From NCBI GenBank assembly GCA_946122785.1, contig CAMGYJ010000002.1, forward strand, positions 71,762,724 to 71,826,723: a stretch of 64,000 nt of DNA, in the 5' to 3' direction. The position numbers were made by a program, and so were the translations under genes. Shown here one piece after another: positions 9,601 to 21,591 of this stretch. This stretch comes from Linum tenue (lineage: Eukaryota; Streptophyta; Magnoliopsida; Malpighiales; Linaceae). Within the stretch, counting starts at the first letter, position 1; every line of letters begins with the position of its first letter. The notes beneath the pieces were generated by a model. That model worked only from the letters and a program-made list of their open reading frames with translations. It ran no database searches and had not been told where the DNA came from.

Positions 9601-10888
9601 TAGGGTTGGAAATCGGTACGGTATCGGTATCCCAATACCAAATATCGAAATCCCGAATACCGAATTACACCCTGAAATCAATCTCAATCCCAATTCCTAA
9701 ATATTTCGGTATCCCAATCTGTATTATCAAATACAAAATTAATTACCTTTGCTATTAATAATTAAATATATAAATTAGATTTTATTGTTTAATTTAGGGC
9801 AAAGAGTCTTGAGTTTCCTAGAGCTAAAGGGCTGCAAATGAGCCGAGCTGCTCGCGAGCGGCTTGGCGTTCGACTCGAGAAAAGCTTGTTCGAAACTCGG
9901 CTCGTTAATAAACAAGCCGAACACGAGCTCACCTTTGTTCAGCTCGTGAAGCTCGCAAGCTAGCTCGACTCGGTGGCTTGTTAAGCTAAACTCGTGAGCT
10001 GGCTCGTTTAGAGCTCATGATATGTCTTAACATGTGGCTAGAGAGCCAACTCGATTACCAACTTATGGACGAATCAATCTATATATTATGATTTTAATTC
10101 ATATGGTTGTTAATTTATATATCTCACCATATATAAAGTTTTGCACGTTGAGTATGTGAGCAAATATATCTTATTTTCTACTTTAATAAGAAATTATGCA
10201 TCATAGATTGCTTCGATACAATGAAATAACATGATTTGGAGTAGTTAAAATTTATTAACTAAACGATATATGATACCAACAAAGTATAAAGTATAAGATG
10301 AGATTAACTAACAAAATAAATCATATGTATCATGATATACAGAATGAAGTACCAAATAAAAGTTAAGATTTTAATAAACAAGCTAGCTCGAGCTCGACTC
10401 GACTCGGCTCGTTAATAAACGAGCTGAGCTCGAGCTTGACTCGTTTATTAACGAGCCGAGCTCAAGCTGGGATAAAACTCGACTCGACTCGGCTCATTTG
10501 CAGCCCTCAGCTAACATCTCAAGTTTTTGTAATTGGTAATCTTTAATTTGATGAATTTGAGGTTGAGAAACGTCTAATACTAGTATGAAATAGTTCAATA
10601 ATGATCTATGTATAATCAAATGGCACTCTTGGTGGTTGGGGTCGCGTAGTAGTGAATGAGAGAGTCTAGTTGAGAGGATAAAATACACACTAGCTTATAT
10701 TTCGGTATTGATCGGTATTTTGGTATATACTGATCCCAATCCCGTAATCCCTAATACCGAATAACAATTGAAACTCAATCTCAATCCCAATCCCACAAAA
10801 TAATACGTGTGTTCAGTAATACCAAATATAGACAAATTCGGTACGGTATTCGGTATATCCCAAATACCGGTACCAAACTCCAGCCCTA
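9601..10888. mobile_element. hAT-like element (1288 bp), host of a nested element
   Basis: The ends are TAGGGTTGGAAATCGG and CTCCAGCCCTA, flanked by a perfect 8-bp duplication GATGTATA (9593-9600, 10889-10896). The same locus without the element is at about 6491-6505, with a single GATGTATA. Inner ends carry many CGGTAT/ATACCG motifs, typical of subterminal transposase-binding repeats. A second hAT-like element sits inside. No transposase is present. Confidence 0.9.
9829..10507. mobile_element. Nested hAT-like element with long perfect TIR
   Basis: The ends are inverted copies of GGGCTGCAAATGAGCCGAG. Subterminal regions are full of GAGCTCGA/CTCGGCTCGTT motifs. The flanking octamers GAGCTAAA and CAGCTAAC share 6 of 8 bases, consistent with a decayed 8-bp duplication. 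It lies wholly inside the element at 9601-10888. The interior is AT-rich and non-coding. Confidence 0.8.
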
Positions 10889-10896
10889 GATGTATA

Positions 10897-11472
10897 TATG
10901 GATACTTGATCTCTCTTTATTTTTCAATTCTAATAAAACTAGCTTGGTAACCGGCGTTGGCCAAAATATATTACGTTGGAATATCAAAACCACCTTAAAT
11001 TTTCGTTTCTCTAAACATAAACATTAGAGAAATGGGTTATTATTAAATAATTAATGACACTTAAAAATAAACTTCCTATAGGCTATAGCTATTGGCAAAG
11101 GAAAAAGATAGAGGAAATTGTGGGAGAGACAACTTAGTAAAGGTAATCGACCATATCATATGCATAAGTTGTGGGAAAAAAAGAGGGTAATGGATTATTG
11201 CAAACTTTTAGTTTAAACATTTGATTGAAGTTCTCAGCCTAGATTGATATTTCTTACCATTCTACAGTATCAGGCCAAACATTCTCAACTAAAATTATCA
11301 TGATTCATAAAAAGGTTTGTTAAAATTGTCATTAAGTTCTTAACATAAATTTACATTTTTACTCAAAATGATCTATCATTAACATGGAATTATCATACTA
11401 TAACCTTTTGATTTGACGAAGGACTCTCACCATTAAAATAGCACTATAACCATGTTTTATTATAGCCTTACA
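10897..11472. other. AT-rich spacer without recognisable genes
   Basis: The first bases and the last 40 match the spacer at 6500-6630. The middle (about 10930-11430) has no counterpart there and may be another insertion whose ends I could not define. I see no coding sequence. Confidence 0.5.
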
Positions 11473-12175
11473 CAGTGGCGGACCCAGAAATTTTACATAG
11501 GGGTGTCCTCTTTTAAAAAATAAATTAAATATCAATAATTCTAAAATAATTAAAATAAATAAATAATATTTAAATAAGAAATGCATTACTCATACAGTCA
11601 TACAACTTGAAAAAATTCACGATGTGTTTTCATATTAAAAAATGATTGTAGAACACACTTGGGGTCTACACTGTTCAAGAAAATTGTCTCTGTATATCAT
11701 ATTAGACAATCATTCACGAACTGATCACATATTCGATTTCTAAACTTGTTCTTGATGTAATCCAAAGCTGAAAAGACTATTTCAACACTTGTCGTGCAAC
11801 TATAAATCAATACAAATTAAGGGTAGCTTAAAATTTGTGTAATTGTTAGATTTTGAAAATAATTAGAGATAGAGAATGACATTATACTATTACACAGTGT
11901 TTAAAATCGAATAACATATGAGTTGTAGCCTAATGGAAATTATGTTTATTAAAATAAAAGTGCCCTAGCTAGGTTTGAATTACCCAAACATTCACTTATA
12001 TTCTCATACTCAAACTAAAAGATGAAAGTAGGATAATCACTTTTTTAAATTTTGGGGTGTCCCCGACTATCAATTATAAATTTTTTGTCAATACGTAACC
12101 GGGGGTTGGATAATCGTTTTCCCAAAATTTAGGGGTGTCCGGGGACATTCCCAATCACCCATGGGTCCGCCCCTG
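11473..12175. mobile_element. hAT-like element with CAGTGGCGGA/CCGCCCCTG ends
   Basis: The element begins CAGTGGCGGACCCAG and ends CATGGGTCCGCCCCTG. It is flanked by GCCTTACA (11465-11472, 12176-12183), an 8-bp duplication. The empty site, TAGCCTTACACACTGGGGG, is in the paralogous segment at about 6613-6631. CAGTGGCGGA ends are common in plant hAT families. The same type of element hit DIR-e (51890-52568). It carries no transposase frame. Confidence 0.88.
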
Positions 12176-12328
12176 GCCTTACACACTGGGGGTTTCCCGA
12201 AGTTGTTAGTTCGGAGTTTCCCAGCAAAGAAAAAAATATTTGTTAATAATTATAGGTAAATATAATTTATTAGCTAATTTTTTTGAAATTTTCAAATTAT
12301 TAGCTAAAATATATTTGTTAAAATAGAC

Positions 12329-13016
12329 AATGGTAGAGACATTCGTAATCAAAATCAAACGAATTTAGCAAAGAGCAAGACAACGACTTGCAAAGATTTC
12401 TGTCGACGAACTCCTTCAACCTTTCTCCAATTGGCGGGAATTAGGTTTCTTGAGCTTTCCCCAAAGCAGACGGTTATGGGCTTCCCGGGAAAATAAATTT
12501 TTTCTGGGTGATATAATATAAGCAACATAGTATATTAAGTTTCTTGGTAGCCCAATTGTTTGCAAAAGCCCAAATTAGACAAAGGCCAGAACTACGGTAA
12601 AAGCCCACACCCCCTCTCTGGCTTTCCGTTCTCACGTTTTGTTTTGTAGTTGTACTCATTACTCAAATTTCATATTGGTAGAAATTTGAATTTGAATTCA
12701 ACAGTTTTCACTTCTCTAGTCTAAATGAGTAAATGACCCAACACTATCACCAAAGAAATGGGTAAAAAAGAATCCGATTGGTGATTAATTTTCTGTCTGC
12801 TTGTCGTTCGTAGTTTGAAGTTACGTAAACATCTAACATAATGAGTACCTAAATTAAAAGAAAATGAAAGTAAAAAGAGAATCAAGAATGTGGAGGGCAT
12901 CATGTCCACTTTTTCCATGACTATGTTGACTTGTACTGCGAAAAAAGAACTAGGACACTGTACGGAAGTTTATTGGATAAATTGTCATGATAGAAGGACA
13001 CATTTGATAATTTACC
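12329..13016 (-). pseudogene. Degenerate module: gene X leader and DIR 3' flank, no DIR gene
   Basis: Positions 12329-12700 match the gene X leader remnant at 7408-7760. Positions 12700-13016 match the 3' flank of DIR-c (7790-8094). The similarity ends at 13016, exactly where the Ty1-copia fragment starts, so the DIR coding part of this module has been lost. Nothing here is likely to be expressed as protein. Confidence 0.6.
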
Positions 13017-16000
13017 GTTGAGAAATGTGAATAGTTTGTAAAAACTAAAGGAAAGTCCTTGAAAAAGGTAAGTGAAGTTATTTCGGATTAATTCTCCGTA
13101 TTGAAGGAAACGTTTCTTCAATCAGAATTAATTGACCGAATTAACGGAAAGTTCAATCAATTGGATTGATTTTCCATATTGAAGGAATCTTTCATGATCA
13201 TATCAATTGCCCATACTAACGGAAAGTTTCAATCAATCGGATTGATTTCTGGTATTAAAGGAAACTTTTATCAATCGGGTTAATTGTCTGCATTAAAGAA
13301 AGGTCTAATCAGGAGTAATTACTCTTGATTTCCTTCCTTAAGAAGATTCTCAAATCCTCCACCAAGAGGGGAAGGCTGAAGATCTCACCCAATATAAATA
13401 GATTAGTTGCATAACCCTAAAAGGGACCAGAACGAGCATAAACACAATAGAGAGAGTGTTCAGAGAACACGGGTTTTCGCACAAAATGTCGAGTATTGAG
13501 AGGAGCTGTTTTATCCTGGAGACGACCGGTTGATAGTCTGTCGTGCGCATCGAGGGCAGTGCCGTGAACGTCTTAAAGAGAGCAACCTAGTCCGCGACTC
13601 AGCTCCAGATTCGGTAACTTTGTTCCTTGTTGTTGTTCTGTTTTTAACAATTTTAAGACGTTCGGCTGCTGCTCTGTCGACTGAAGAGAACAACATGGCC
13701 GGATTTGGTGCTGTCGATATCAATCGACTCTTTCGCTTCGTTGGAGTGAACTTCCGTCGCTGGAGACAAAAGATGGAGTTCTACCTGACGACCAAGAAGT
13801 TGGCACACTGCCTCACCAGCATGCCCGTCGAGCTGCCGGAAGAAGCGACCGATGAGGAGATGGCTGCTTCTGCCAAGGAAAGGGAGCATGACTTCCTGTG
13901 CAAGAACTACATCCTCAACGGCCTAGCACGATCTCTACGACTACTATGCGGACAACAAGGACACCGCCATGATGATCTGTGATGCGCTCCAAAAGAAATA
14001 CGACACGGAGGAGGCTGGAGCTAAGAAGTATGTTGTCAGCCGCTACCTGCGCTACCAGATGGTGGATGACAAGTCCGTCGAAGTTCTGTCCCACGAACTT
14101 CAGAAAATAGCTCATGAAATCGTCTCTAAAGGTATGCCTCTGGACGATCAATTTCAAGTTGCTTACATTATTGATAAGCTGCCCCCTTCGTGGAAAGATT
14201 TTAAGAATATGCTTAGACATTAAACCAAAGAATTTTCAGTGGAAAGCTTGATTACTGGCCTAAGGATTGAGGAAGAGTCCCGCAAGCAGGATATGAAAGA
14301 AAAGGTGATGGTCGTCACTGCTAAACAACCCACCTCTAGAGCTCCTAAACCTAACCAAAAAGAGTTTAAGAGTAAGAACCAGCAGGTCCGCCCCAATCAG
14401 AATGGTGCCTCTCGAGGTAACCAAAGGGTCATGGCCCAAACCTCTAAGAATGACCCACTGTTTATCTGCTATAACTGCGGTAAGCCGGGTCATATGGCAA
14501 AAAAGTGCAGCAACAAGCATAACCCTGCTGTTGCGGCCAGGGTTAACTTGACAGAAGAGGATTTGGTAGCCATGATCACGGATATGATCGCTGAAGTCAA
14601 CCTCACCGGTGACTCAGAAGGATGGTGGCTGGATACAGGTGCGTCGAAGCATGTATGCAATAATCTTGCTATATTTAAAACATACACAGAAGCGCCTGCT
14701 GACAAGAAAGTGTTGTTGGGGACTACTCACACCACTATGGTTGCTGGTTCTGGTGAAGTGTAGCTGAACTTCACCTCTGGGAAGAAGGTGGTGCTCAAGG
14801 ATGTGTTGCACACTCCGGCGATAAGAAAGAATCTAGTTTCGGGATATCTTCTTAATAAGGTTGGGTTTAATCAATCTATTGGGGCAGACTTATATACCCT
14901 TACTAAGAATGGGAGTTTTGTGGGAAAGGGATATGCATGCAATGGGATGTTCAAGTTGAATGTCGAAATTAATAAGATGAATTCTTCAGTTTACATGGTG
15001 TGTGATTTGAATGTCTGGCATGATCGTCTTTGTCATGTGAACACATGAATTGTAAAGAATTCAAGCAAGCTAGGACATATCCCTAAACTCTCAATGAATG
15101 AATTTGATAAATGTGATTTCTGTAGCCAAGCTAAGATAACGAAAACGCCCCATAAATCTGTGAGTAGAGAATCAGAACCCTTAGATCTGATTCATTCTGA
15201 TATTTGTGAATTAGATGGGACGTTAACTAGGTCTGGCAAGAGATACTTTATCACTTTCATAGATGATTGCTCTGATTATTGCTCTGTTTATTTGATGAAA
15301 AACAAAAGTGATGCCCTTGATATGTTTAAGATATTTGTGATTGAATTCGAAAATCAGTGCAATCGAAAGATAAAAAGACTTAGGAGTGGTAGAGGATCAG
15401 AGTATGACTCTAATCCCTTCAAGGAATTCTATAGCTCACATGGTATCATTCATGAAACCACGACACCATATGCACCAGAAATGAATGGTAAAGCTGAGCG
15501 GAAAAATAGGACGTTTACAGAATTAGTTGTGGCTATTATGCTCAATTTTGGAGCTGCTTCTTCTTGGTGGGGTGATATTTTGTTGACAGTTTGCTATGTG
15601 CTAAATTGTCTTCCAAAGACAAATAGAAAAGAATCACCTATGAGATCTTGAAGAATAAGCCACCTAATCTGTCCTATTTAAGAACGTGGGGCTGTTTGGC
15701 CTACGTAAGAATTCCGGATCCTAAGAGGATTAAGTTGGCTAGTCGAGCATATGAATGTGTCTTCGTTGGCTATGCGGCCAATAGTAAGGCATATAGATTC
15801 TATGATTTGAATGCTCGTACTATAGTAGAATCCATTGATGCTGATTTCTTTGATACACGATTTTCATTTAAAACGAGAAATAGTGGGGGTAATGTACTAC
15901 CCGCTATTAGAGATAACGGAACTAGTGGGGGTGTTGGTTCTGAGGATGAACTCAGAAAAAGTAAAAGAGCTAGAATCTCTAAAGATTTTTGGTGATGACT

Positions 16001-16412
16001 TTACTACAGAATACACCCTAGAAGATCCAAAAAGTTTGCAGGAAGCATTAACTTCCATAGATGCAGATTTTTGGAATGAGGCCGTTATAGATGAAATGGA
16101 ATCGTTAGAAGCTAATAAGACTTGGCATCTAACAGACTTACCTCCTGGCTGCAAAGTCTTAGGTAATAAATGGGTTCTAAAAACGAAACAGAAACCTGAT
16201 GGTGCAATCGAAAGGTTCTGAGCTCGCCTAGTAGTTAAGGGCTACAGGCAGAGAGAGAATATAGATTTCTTCGATACTTATTCACCAGTATCAAGAATAA
16301 CATCCATTCGTGTTATGATTGCTCTTGCTGCCTTGAACAATCTTGTGGTACACCAAATGGATGTTAAGACCGCTTTTTTGAACGGTGACCTGGATGAAGA
16401 AGTACTAATTAG
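13017..16412 (+). mobile_element. Degenerate Ty1-copia retrotransposon, 3'-truncated
   Basis: From 13017 to about 13510 lies LTR-like DNA (TGAGAAATG at 13020; boundaries not proven). A gag-pol frame starts at 13695. Gag contains RWRQKMEFYL and a CCHC knuckle (CYNCGKPGHMAKKC, about 14467-14508). The protease has LDTGASKH (about 14632). Integrase has the HHCC region (about 15020-15140) and a core ending GKAERKNRT (about 15490). Reverse transcriptase starts at about 16060 and breaks off after MDVKTAFLNGDLDEE (about 16405), so the RT active site, RNase H and 3' LTR are gone. The order protease-integrase-RT marks Ty1-copia. Disruptions: a frameshift near 13925, stops at 14221, 14761, 15046 and 16219, and a frameshift near 15645. 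Not functional. Confidence 0.93.
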
Positions 16413-16869
16413 TAGTTTGAATGTTGTATGGCGACACTGTGTACGTTATTGGCCATATTGCTCTGATTTCGATCGGTGATCATTTCTATAATAATGCTAG
16501 AGAGATGTGTCTAGCTCGGGCAAGTGAATCTCTGTGTTTAGGGGCAACGTAACTCTGCATTCGAGATCATCAGTGAAGTCCTTTTCAGGTTGTTTGTTGA
16601 ATAGGCTAGCTATATGCATGTTGAATACATGGCGTTTATATATGTTGTTACTTGTTGTTAGTGTGGGGGATCTGGATTGAAGCTGCAGTTAAGTCATCGA
16701 TAGATTAATGGATCCAGAATGTTTGTTCTACAATTAATTATAGCCATTTTGGTTCGAAAATTAACTTGCAACCGTCAATGCTAAACTGTAAATAATGAAT
16801 GTACGAGTGAGCCATGAATTACCTATGTTTACGTCTCAAAACTCAAAACACATCGGCTTAAATTCTAAA
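16413..16869. other. Unassigned sequence after the copia break
   Basis: About 450 bp of moderately AT-rich DNA with no open frame of note. Its texture resembles a plant 3' UTR or intron, but I recognise no gene. It lies between the broken copia element and a Mutator-like element. Confidence 0.4.
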
Positions 16870-17880
16870 GGGTAAATACTATAAATACCGCCCAAACAAT
16901 TTTGCCCCCAACTTACAATAATGACACAATATAATTGGCCCAAACTTTAAAAATAATAGACAGCTTTGGCCTAATTCTACATTTGATCGTTAATACTACA
17001 GTCAACTCAGTTAACAGGTAATGACTCAGCATGAGTTGCTGACGTGGCGGACACGTGTACTCCACATCAGCCAAAAATAAAATAAAATTTAATGAAACCA
17101 TCAAAGCCGTTCCAGAAAACTTTTCGTATTCCTGATCTTTCAAGAATCCCTTTGAAGCCTTATTCATATAAACTTCCCCAACGACCCTCATTGACGACCT
17201 GCCGTCGGCGGTTCTGAACCCGCCGCCAGCGCCGCTTCATCATCTTCTACCATTCGCCATCCTCTTCCCAAATCGACCACCCTGTAGCCGCGACGGCTTG
17301 CCGGACCATTGCCATCACCGTCGCCATCCCTCTAACCGCCTTATCCTCAATTGGCGACAAGAGGCAACAAGCTTGAAGGTAGAAATCGTTTTGGAGTCTC
17401 ACTTTCGTGGTTCTTCTCTCTTCGGCATCAAGTCACTCAATTCCCATCGTGCTTGTTTCTCAATATAGACAATTATTTTGGATTTTCTCCGATAATTTTA
17501 TATCCTCACTTTTGTCACTCGTTGCCGATTGAGGGATGACCAGCAAGTCGTCGCGACTACAGGGTGGTCGGTTTGGAAAGAGGATGGCGAATGGTCGGGA
17601 GATGGTAAAGTGACGCTGGCAGCGGGTTTGAAATCAACGATGGCGGCGGGCGGGCTCGGAAACGACAATGGCGGCGGGCACGGAACATCAGCAACTCAAG
17701 CTGAGTCATTAACCGTTCACTAAGTTAATCGTTAAGTTAATCGTTAGTATTAACGGTCAAATGTAGAATTAGGCCAAAACTGTCTATTAGTTGTAAAGTT
17801 GGGGCCAATTGTGTCATTATTATAAGTTGGGGTCAAAATTATCTATTTATACAAAGTTTGGCATATTAGGGTATTTACCC
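16870..17880. mobile_element. Mutator-like element with long TIRs (1011 bp)
   Basis: The ends are long inverted repeats of about 140 bp starting GGGTAAATAC, flanked by a perfect 9-bp duplication AATTCTAAA (16861-16869, 17881-17889). The central part (about 17190-17560) is less AT-rich than the TIRs and looks like gene-derived sequence (CCGCCGCCAGCGCC and similar), so this may be a Pack-MULE. I cannot identify the donor gene. No transposase. Confidence 0.88.
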
Positions 17881-18532
17881 AATTCTAAATTAACTAATGG
17901 GTTTAAAAAATATATTTAAGAATTTCCAACACTTTCACCACCAACGCTGGCTTCCACTTCCACCTTGTATATATTCGTTCAACTGATGCTGATTAGGGAT
18001 GGCAATGGGGCGGGTTTGCCTAAACCATCCCCATCCCCATCTTCAAATTAAATATTCAAACCCATACCCGCCCCATACCCATGCGGAAAATGTTTTGCAA
18101 ACCCATCCCCATACCCGTGGGTTTCGGGTACCCATGGGTAATACCCATCCCCGTACATCCAACATTATTATACCTAAAACTTACAAGAAATTTTTTAATT
18201 ATAACCATAAACAAACCTATTATATCATGAAGTCAACAAAACACGGTCATTTTCTAAATACGATTCAAAGAATATGATCCTAAAACATCCATTAATACAT
18301 AATATAGACTACAATATTTTTTAAATTATTATGCTCTAACTCTTTATACATGTACTAAGTAATAATTAACTAACATAATCTTGTTGACAATGGGAAAAGT
18401 GAAAGAGTGGAAGGAGAATTGAGGGAAATGAATTAGGTTTTGATTAAGGTGGTTACTCAATTGCATTTCTACTATTTATTTTCTCGAGTTATCATCATCA
18501 TCATTGATAGATTACAATTTAAGGAAAAAATC

Positions 18533-19508
18533 CAAAACTACCACTGTTTTAAAAAAAATTTACAAAAATACCACCCTCACCAAATAATTTCCAAAAATAC
18601 CATCGTTTATTTAAACCGCCCCCCTGATGAGCGGTTTTCAATGAAACCGCGCCTCTAGGCGGCATTTTCCTTTCTAACCGCTCCTTGGAGGCGCGTTTTT
18701 ATTTTCCGGAGTAAACCGCTTCTGGGACGCGCGGTTATAGGATAAATCCTACCACAAAACGCTGGTAGAGGGAGCCTTTAAATGTCTTCTTGAGCGAAAT
18801 CGGCCATTCTCTCGGAATCCGGACAGAGGTTCGACGGTTTTTTAGTGAAAACCAAAGAAAAGTTTTTTGGAGGCAGATCGGACTTAGGCCGCAACCAACA
18901 AAAAAACCTTTCTAAGGTTTTTGGGTGGGGAGGGGAGTGGAGTGGATAGGGAGAGGGGAGGAGAGGGGGGAATGAGGTTGGTGTGCAGAAAAGTGAAGGG
19001 GGAGAGGGTTTATATAGGGTCTAAACCGCGTCCCCGAGGGCCGATCCGTCAATTTTCCCCAACAAAAACCGCGCCTCGGAGACGCGGTTTGCTTCTCCCG
19101 AACAGACAATCGCGCCTCGGGGACGCGGTTTCCTTTTCCCGAACAGTCAAACCGCGCCTCGGGGACGCGGTTTACTTTTCCCGAACAGTCAAACCGCGCC
19201 TCGGAGACGCGGTTTACTTGGCCGACGCGGATCGCCTAGCTGGCACACGTTTTGGCCGTTAGACCGCTCTCCCATCAAGCGGTTGGATGAAACGCCACGT
19301 GGACAAGCGGTTTGACAGCCATCCAAGGTCAAACCGCTGCTTGGTGACGCGTTTTGTGATGAAACCGCGCCTCTAGGCTGCGGTTTCATTGAAAACCGCT
19401 CATCAGGGGGGCGGTTTTAAATAATCGATGGTATTTTTGGAAATTATTTGGTGAGGGTGGTATTTTTGTAAATTTTTTTTAAAACAGTGGTAGTTTTGGA
19501 TTTTTTCC
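18533..19508. mobile_element. Mutator-like element with about 130-bp TIRs (976 bp), nested
   Basis: The inverted ends begin GGAAAAAATCCAAAACTACC and continue for about 130 bp through CACCCTCACCAAATAATTTCC to AACCGC motifs. A perfect 9-bp duplication, ACAATTTAA (18524-18532, 19509-19517), flanks it. The GC-rich interior holds tandem repeats (19068-19220) and many AACCGC/GCGGTT inverted motifs. Short open frames there are products of the repeat. Confidence 0.9.
19068..19220. repeat. About 42-bp tandem repeat with internal palindrome
   Basis: There are nearly four units of the pattern AACCGCG-CCTCGGGGA-CGCGGTT followed by TACTTTTCCCGAACAGTC. Each unit contains an inverted repeat able to form a hairpin (AACCGCG paired with CGCGGTT). 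The array is inside the nested MULE. Confidence 0.85.
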
Positions 19509-19745
19509 ACAATTTAATCCACATATTTTTTTATATGTGAAGAAATTCTCTTGGTTGGGCGGGTATGGGTACGGGTATGGGGCGGGGAGGCTAAAACCAT
19601 ACCCGCCCCATACCCATCAAACTTTTTGCGGGTTTTACCCATACCCGCCCCATTCCCGGTCAAAGCGGGGATTCCCCGCGTTGACTGGGTCGGGGGCGGT
19701 CGGGTACCCGCGGCCATGGGTTTGATTGCCATCCCTAATGATGAT

Positions 19746-20003
19746 CAAGGTGTGATCGATGTTTTTATGTCCAAACACATTAAACTTCTATTCGAGGAGG
19801 TGTGTGTTAAGATAATACTTCAAAATTTATACGGGATCTCTCCCAACAACTATAGATTATTGAAATAAAATAATTATTGACGTTTATATTATTACAGTGC
19901 ATACCTTAAAATCTTGATGATCATATGTGAAGAAATAATATTGATAATATATTGACTTTGAATTAATTTTACCAACCACGTTTATAATATTTTATTACTA
20001 TAG
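19746..20003. other. Unassigned AT-rich spacer
   Basis: About 260 bp between the hAT element and the following MITE. No gene, repeat or regulatory site is recognised. Confidence 0.4.
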
Positions 20004-20264
20004 GGGTCGTTTGGATGAAGAATTGTAACAGATCAATTTGATACAATTTTCTCGTTTTGAGACAATTGTACCAAATTGCCTCGTTTGCCAGCATTTGATG
20101 GATCAATCTGCCTGAGCTATTTTGAATTGGTCCGTTTTGAGTCAATTTCAATTATCTGGAATGTGGGTAGGTAATTCGAATTGACTCGTTTTAATTGTCT
20201 CGTTTATAAAACGAGACAATTGATCAAATTGACTCATTTCTAGATTGATCTATCCAAACGACCC
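20004..20264. mobile_element. MITE with GGGTCGTTTGGAT inverted ends
   Basis: The inverted termini are GGGTCGTTTGGAT and ATCCAAACGACCC. The interior is a set of inverted motifs around AATTGACTCGTTTT and AAACGAGACAATTG. The flanks share ATA, which could be a 3-bp target duplication as in PIF/Harbinger MITEs, but this is weak. No coding content. Confidence 0.6.
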
Positions 20265-20656
20265 ATATGTTTTCCCCCCACATTCTCGAGATTGCTTACC
20301 ACTAGTGGCCAAATGTGTTGACGGTTCTAGTTGATGCAAGGAAGATGTTGAATTTTTTTTTATTTAAAGGATTAAATGAACACCTGAATTCCAAAGGGAA
20401 GATGATTCGTCATGGATCCAACAAACAATCACTGGTTGACGTTAGAGATATGAGTCAAGAACGATAAGCCATAGAAACTGCCGCATGCTTTCTCAATATC
20501 CTATATGTATCACTCTTCGCTCATAAACCCTATTGTTCCTTTCAAATCCATATATATATATATATATATATGACGTGGGAGCACGTAGCATGTCCATGCA
20601 TGCACGAGAGCAAATCATACAACTCTTTCTTGGAACAGAATGTGCCCCTTACTTAA

Positions 20657-21591
20657 TTACCTCTTCTCGTATCTTGGGCATGGGGGATGAACCATGTTCG
20701 AGCGAAACCAGTCCCAATCCGGCTCTTCATTTGCCCAATGACTTTCGTCGCAACATCCACCCTCATAATCACCCCATTCAGCGTCCGTATCATAATCAGG
20801 AGGAAGAGGGTCTAGGGCCGCTTCCCGCGTCGCCAGGTCAAGAAGCGCTTCAGTCAGTGTCTGCCCTGCAATTTAAGTAAGAATTCGCAAGATTGAAATT
20901 AAATCAAGTAGCAGTAAATATCGAAAGATGCCACCTGCACAAAAAGGGATAGATAGATGAATTACCCTTAGGAAGTGGGGTTGGACACAGTCCTGCCAAC
21001 CATTGGTTGTTGACGACATCTTGTTCTGTGCGCTTCAAAATCGAAGGAAACAATCAAGAGAATTCAATCACAACAATCAAAATCGAGGAGCAAGCTGCTG
21101 GCTTGGACATGAAAGGGGGGATTAGTAGTGCAAAACCAATTAAAGAAAGATTAATGGTAGAATCTGCATTAATGCTTACTTGTGGTGGATATGGGTCAGC
21201 AATCACAATGGAACCCAAAAAGGCCTTCTCTGATGATGTCGTCTTCTGATGTGAAGAAGAGCCAGAGTTAGCAGCTGTGGAGAAAGGATAAGAGTTTGTG
21301 ATCATGGGTTTAGTGGATGAGGGGCTGCTTATTCCGGTGATCTGCGGCCGTAGCAGCTCCTTCTTCCGCTCAGAGGTGGCAAACATGGGTTTAGTAGATG
21401 AGGCAGAGGCACCACTTTTCCCTTTGGTCAGCCGTAGCAGCTCCTTCTTCGGCCGTGCAACTACTGCAAAATTAAGCAAAATCTAGAGGATGAACTAAAC
21501 AATCAAGCAGCAAAGGTGGCGGGAGAGCCCTAGATGCTAAAAGGGGAGAATTGAATTGAATTGAATTACCCTTGTTTCTTTTCTTTGTCAT
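20657..21591 (-). CDS. Gene X: unrecognised four-exon gene (~193 aa)
   Basis: I do not recognise this protein. The exon model on the minus strand is 21570-21591, 21180-21463, 20966-21032 and 20657-20865. Every junction has GT-AG, the phases agree, and the sum is 582 bases ending in TAA. The basic N-terminus (MTKKRNK) is followed by an internal duplication of a KKELLR...SSTKPM segment (about residues 12-60). A Ser/Thr-rich stretch leads to FLGSIVIADPYPPQ. Exon 3 gives NNQWLAGLCPTPLPK. Exon 4 is acidic and aromatic (DAEWGDYEGGCC, EEPDWDWF) and ends in PRYEKR. No signal peptide or membrane segment is seen, so it may be nuclear or cytosolic. A non-coding leader exon (up to about 22000) and leader intron precede the ATG. 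Partial copies lie at 1194, 26094, 28461 and 30480, always next to DIR flanks. Confidence 0.7.

Larger units (their letters stand above)
17994..19737. mobile_element. hAT-like element (1744 bp) with a nested MULE
   Basis: The ends are TAGGGATGGCAAT and ATTGCCATCCCTA, a perfect 13-bp inverted repeat. The flanks ATGCTGAT (17986-17993) and ATGATGAT (19738-19745) agree at 7 of 8. Subterminal blocks repeat CCCATACCCG/CGGGTATGGG. The MULE at 18533-19508 is inserted within it. No transposase. Confidence 0.88.
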
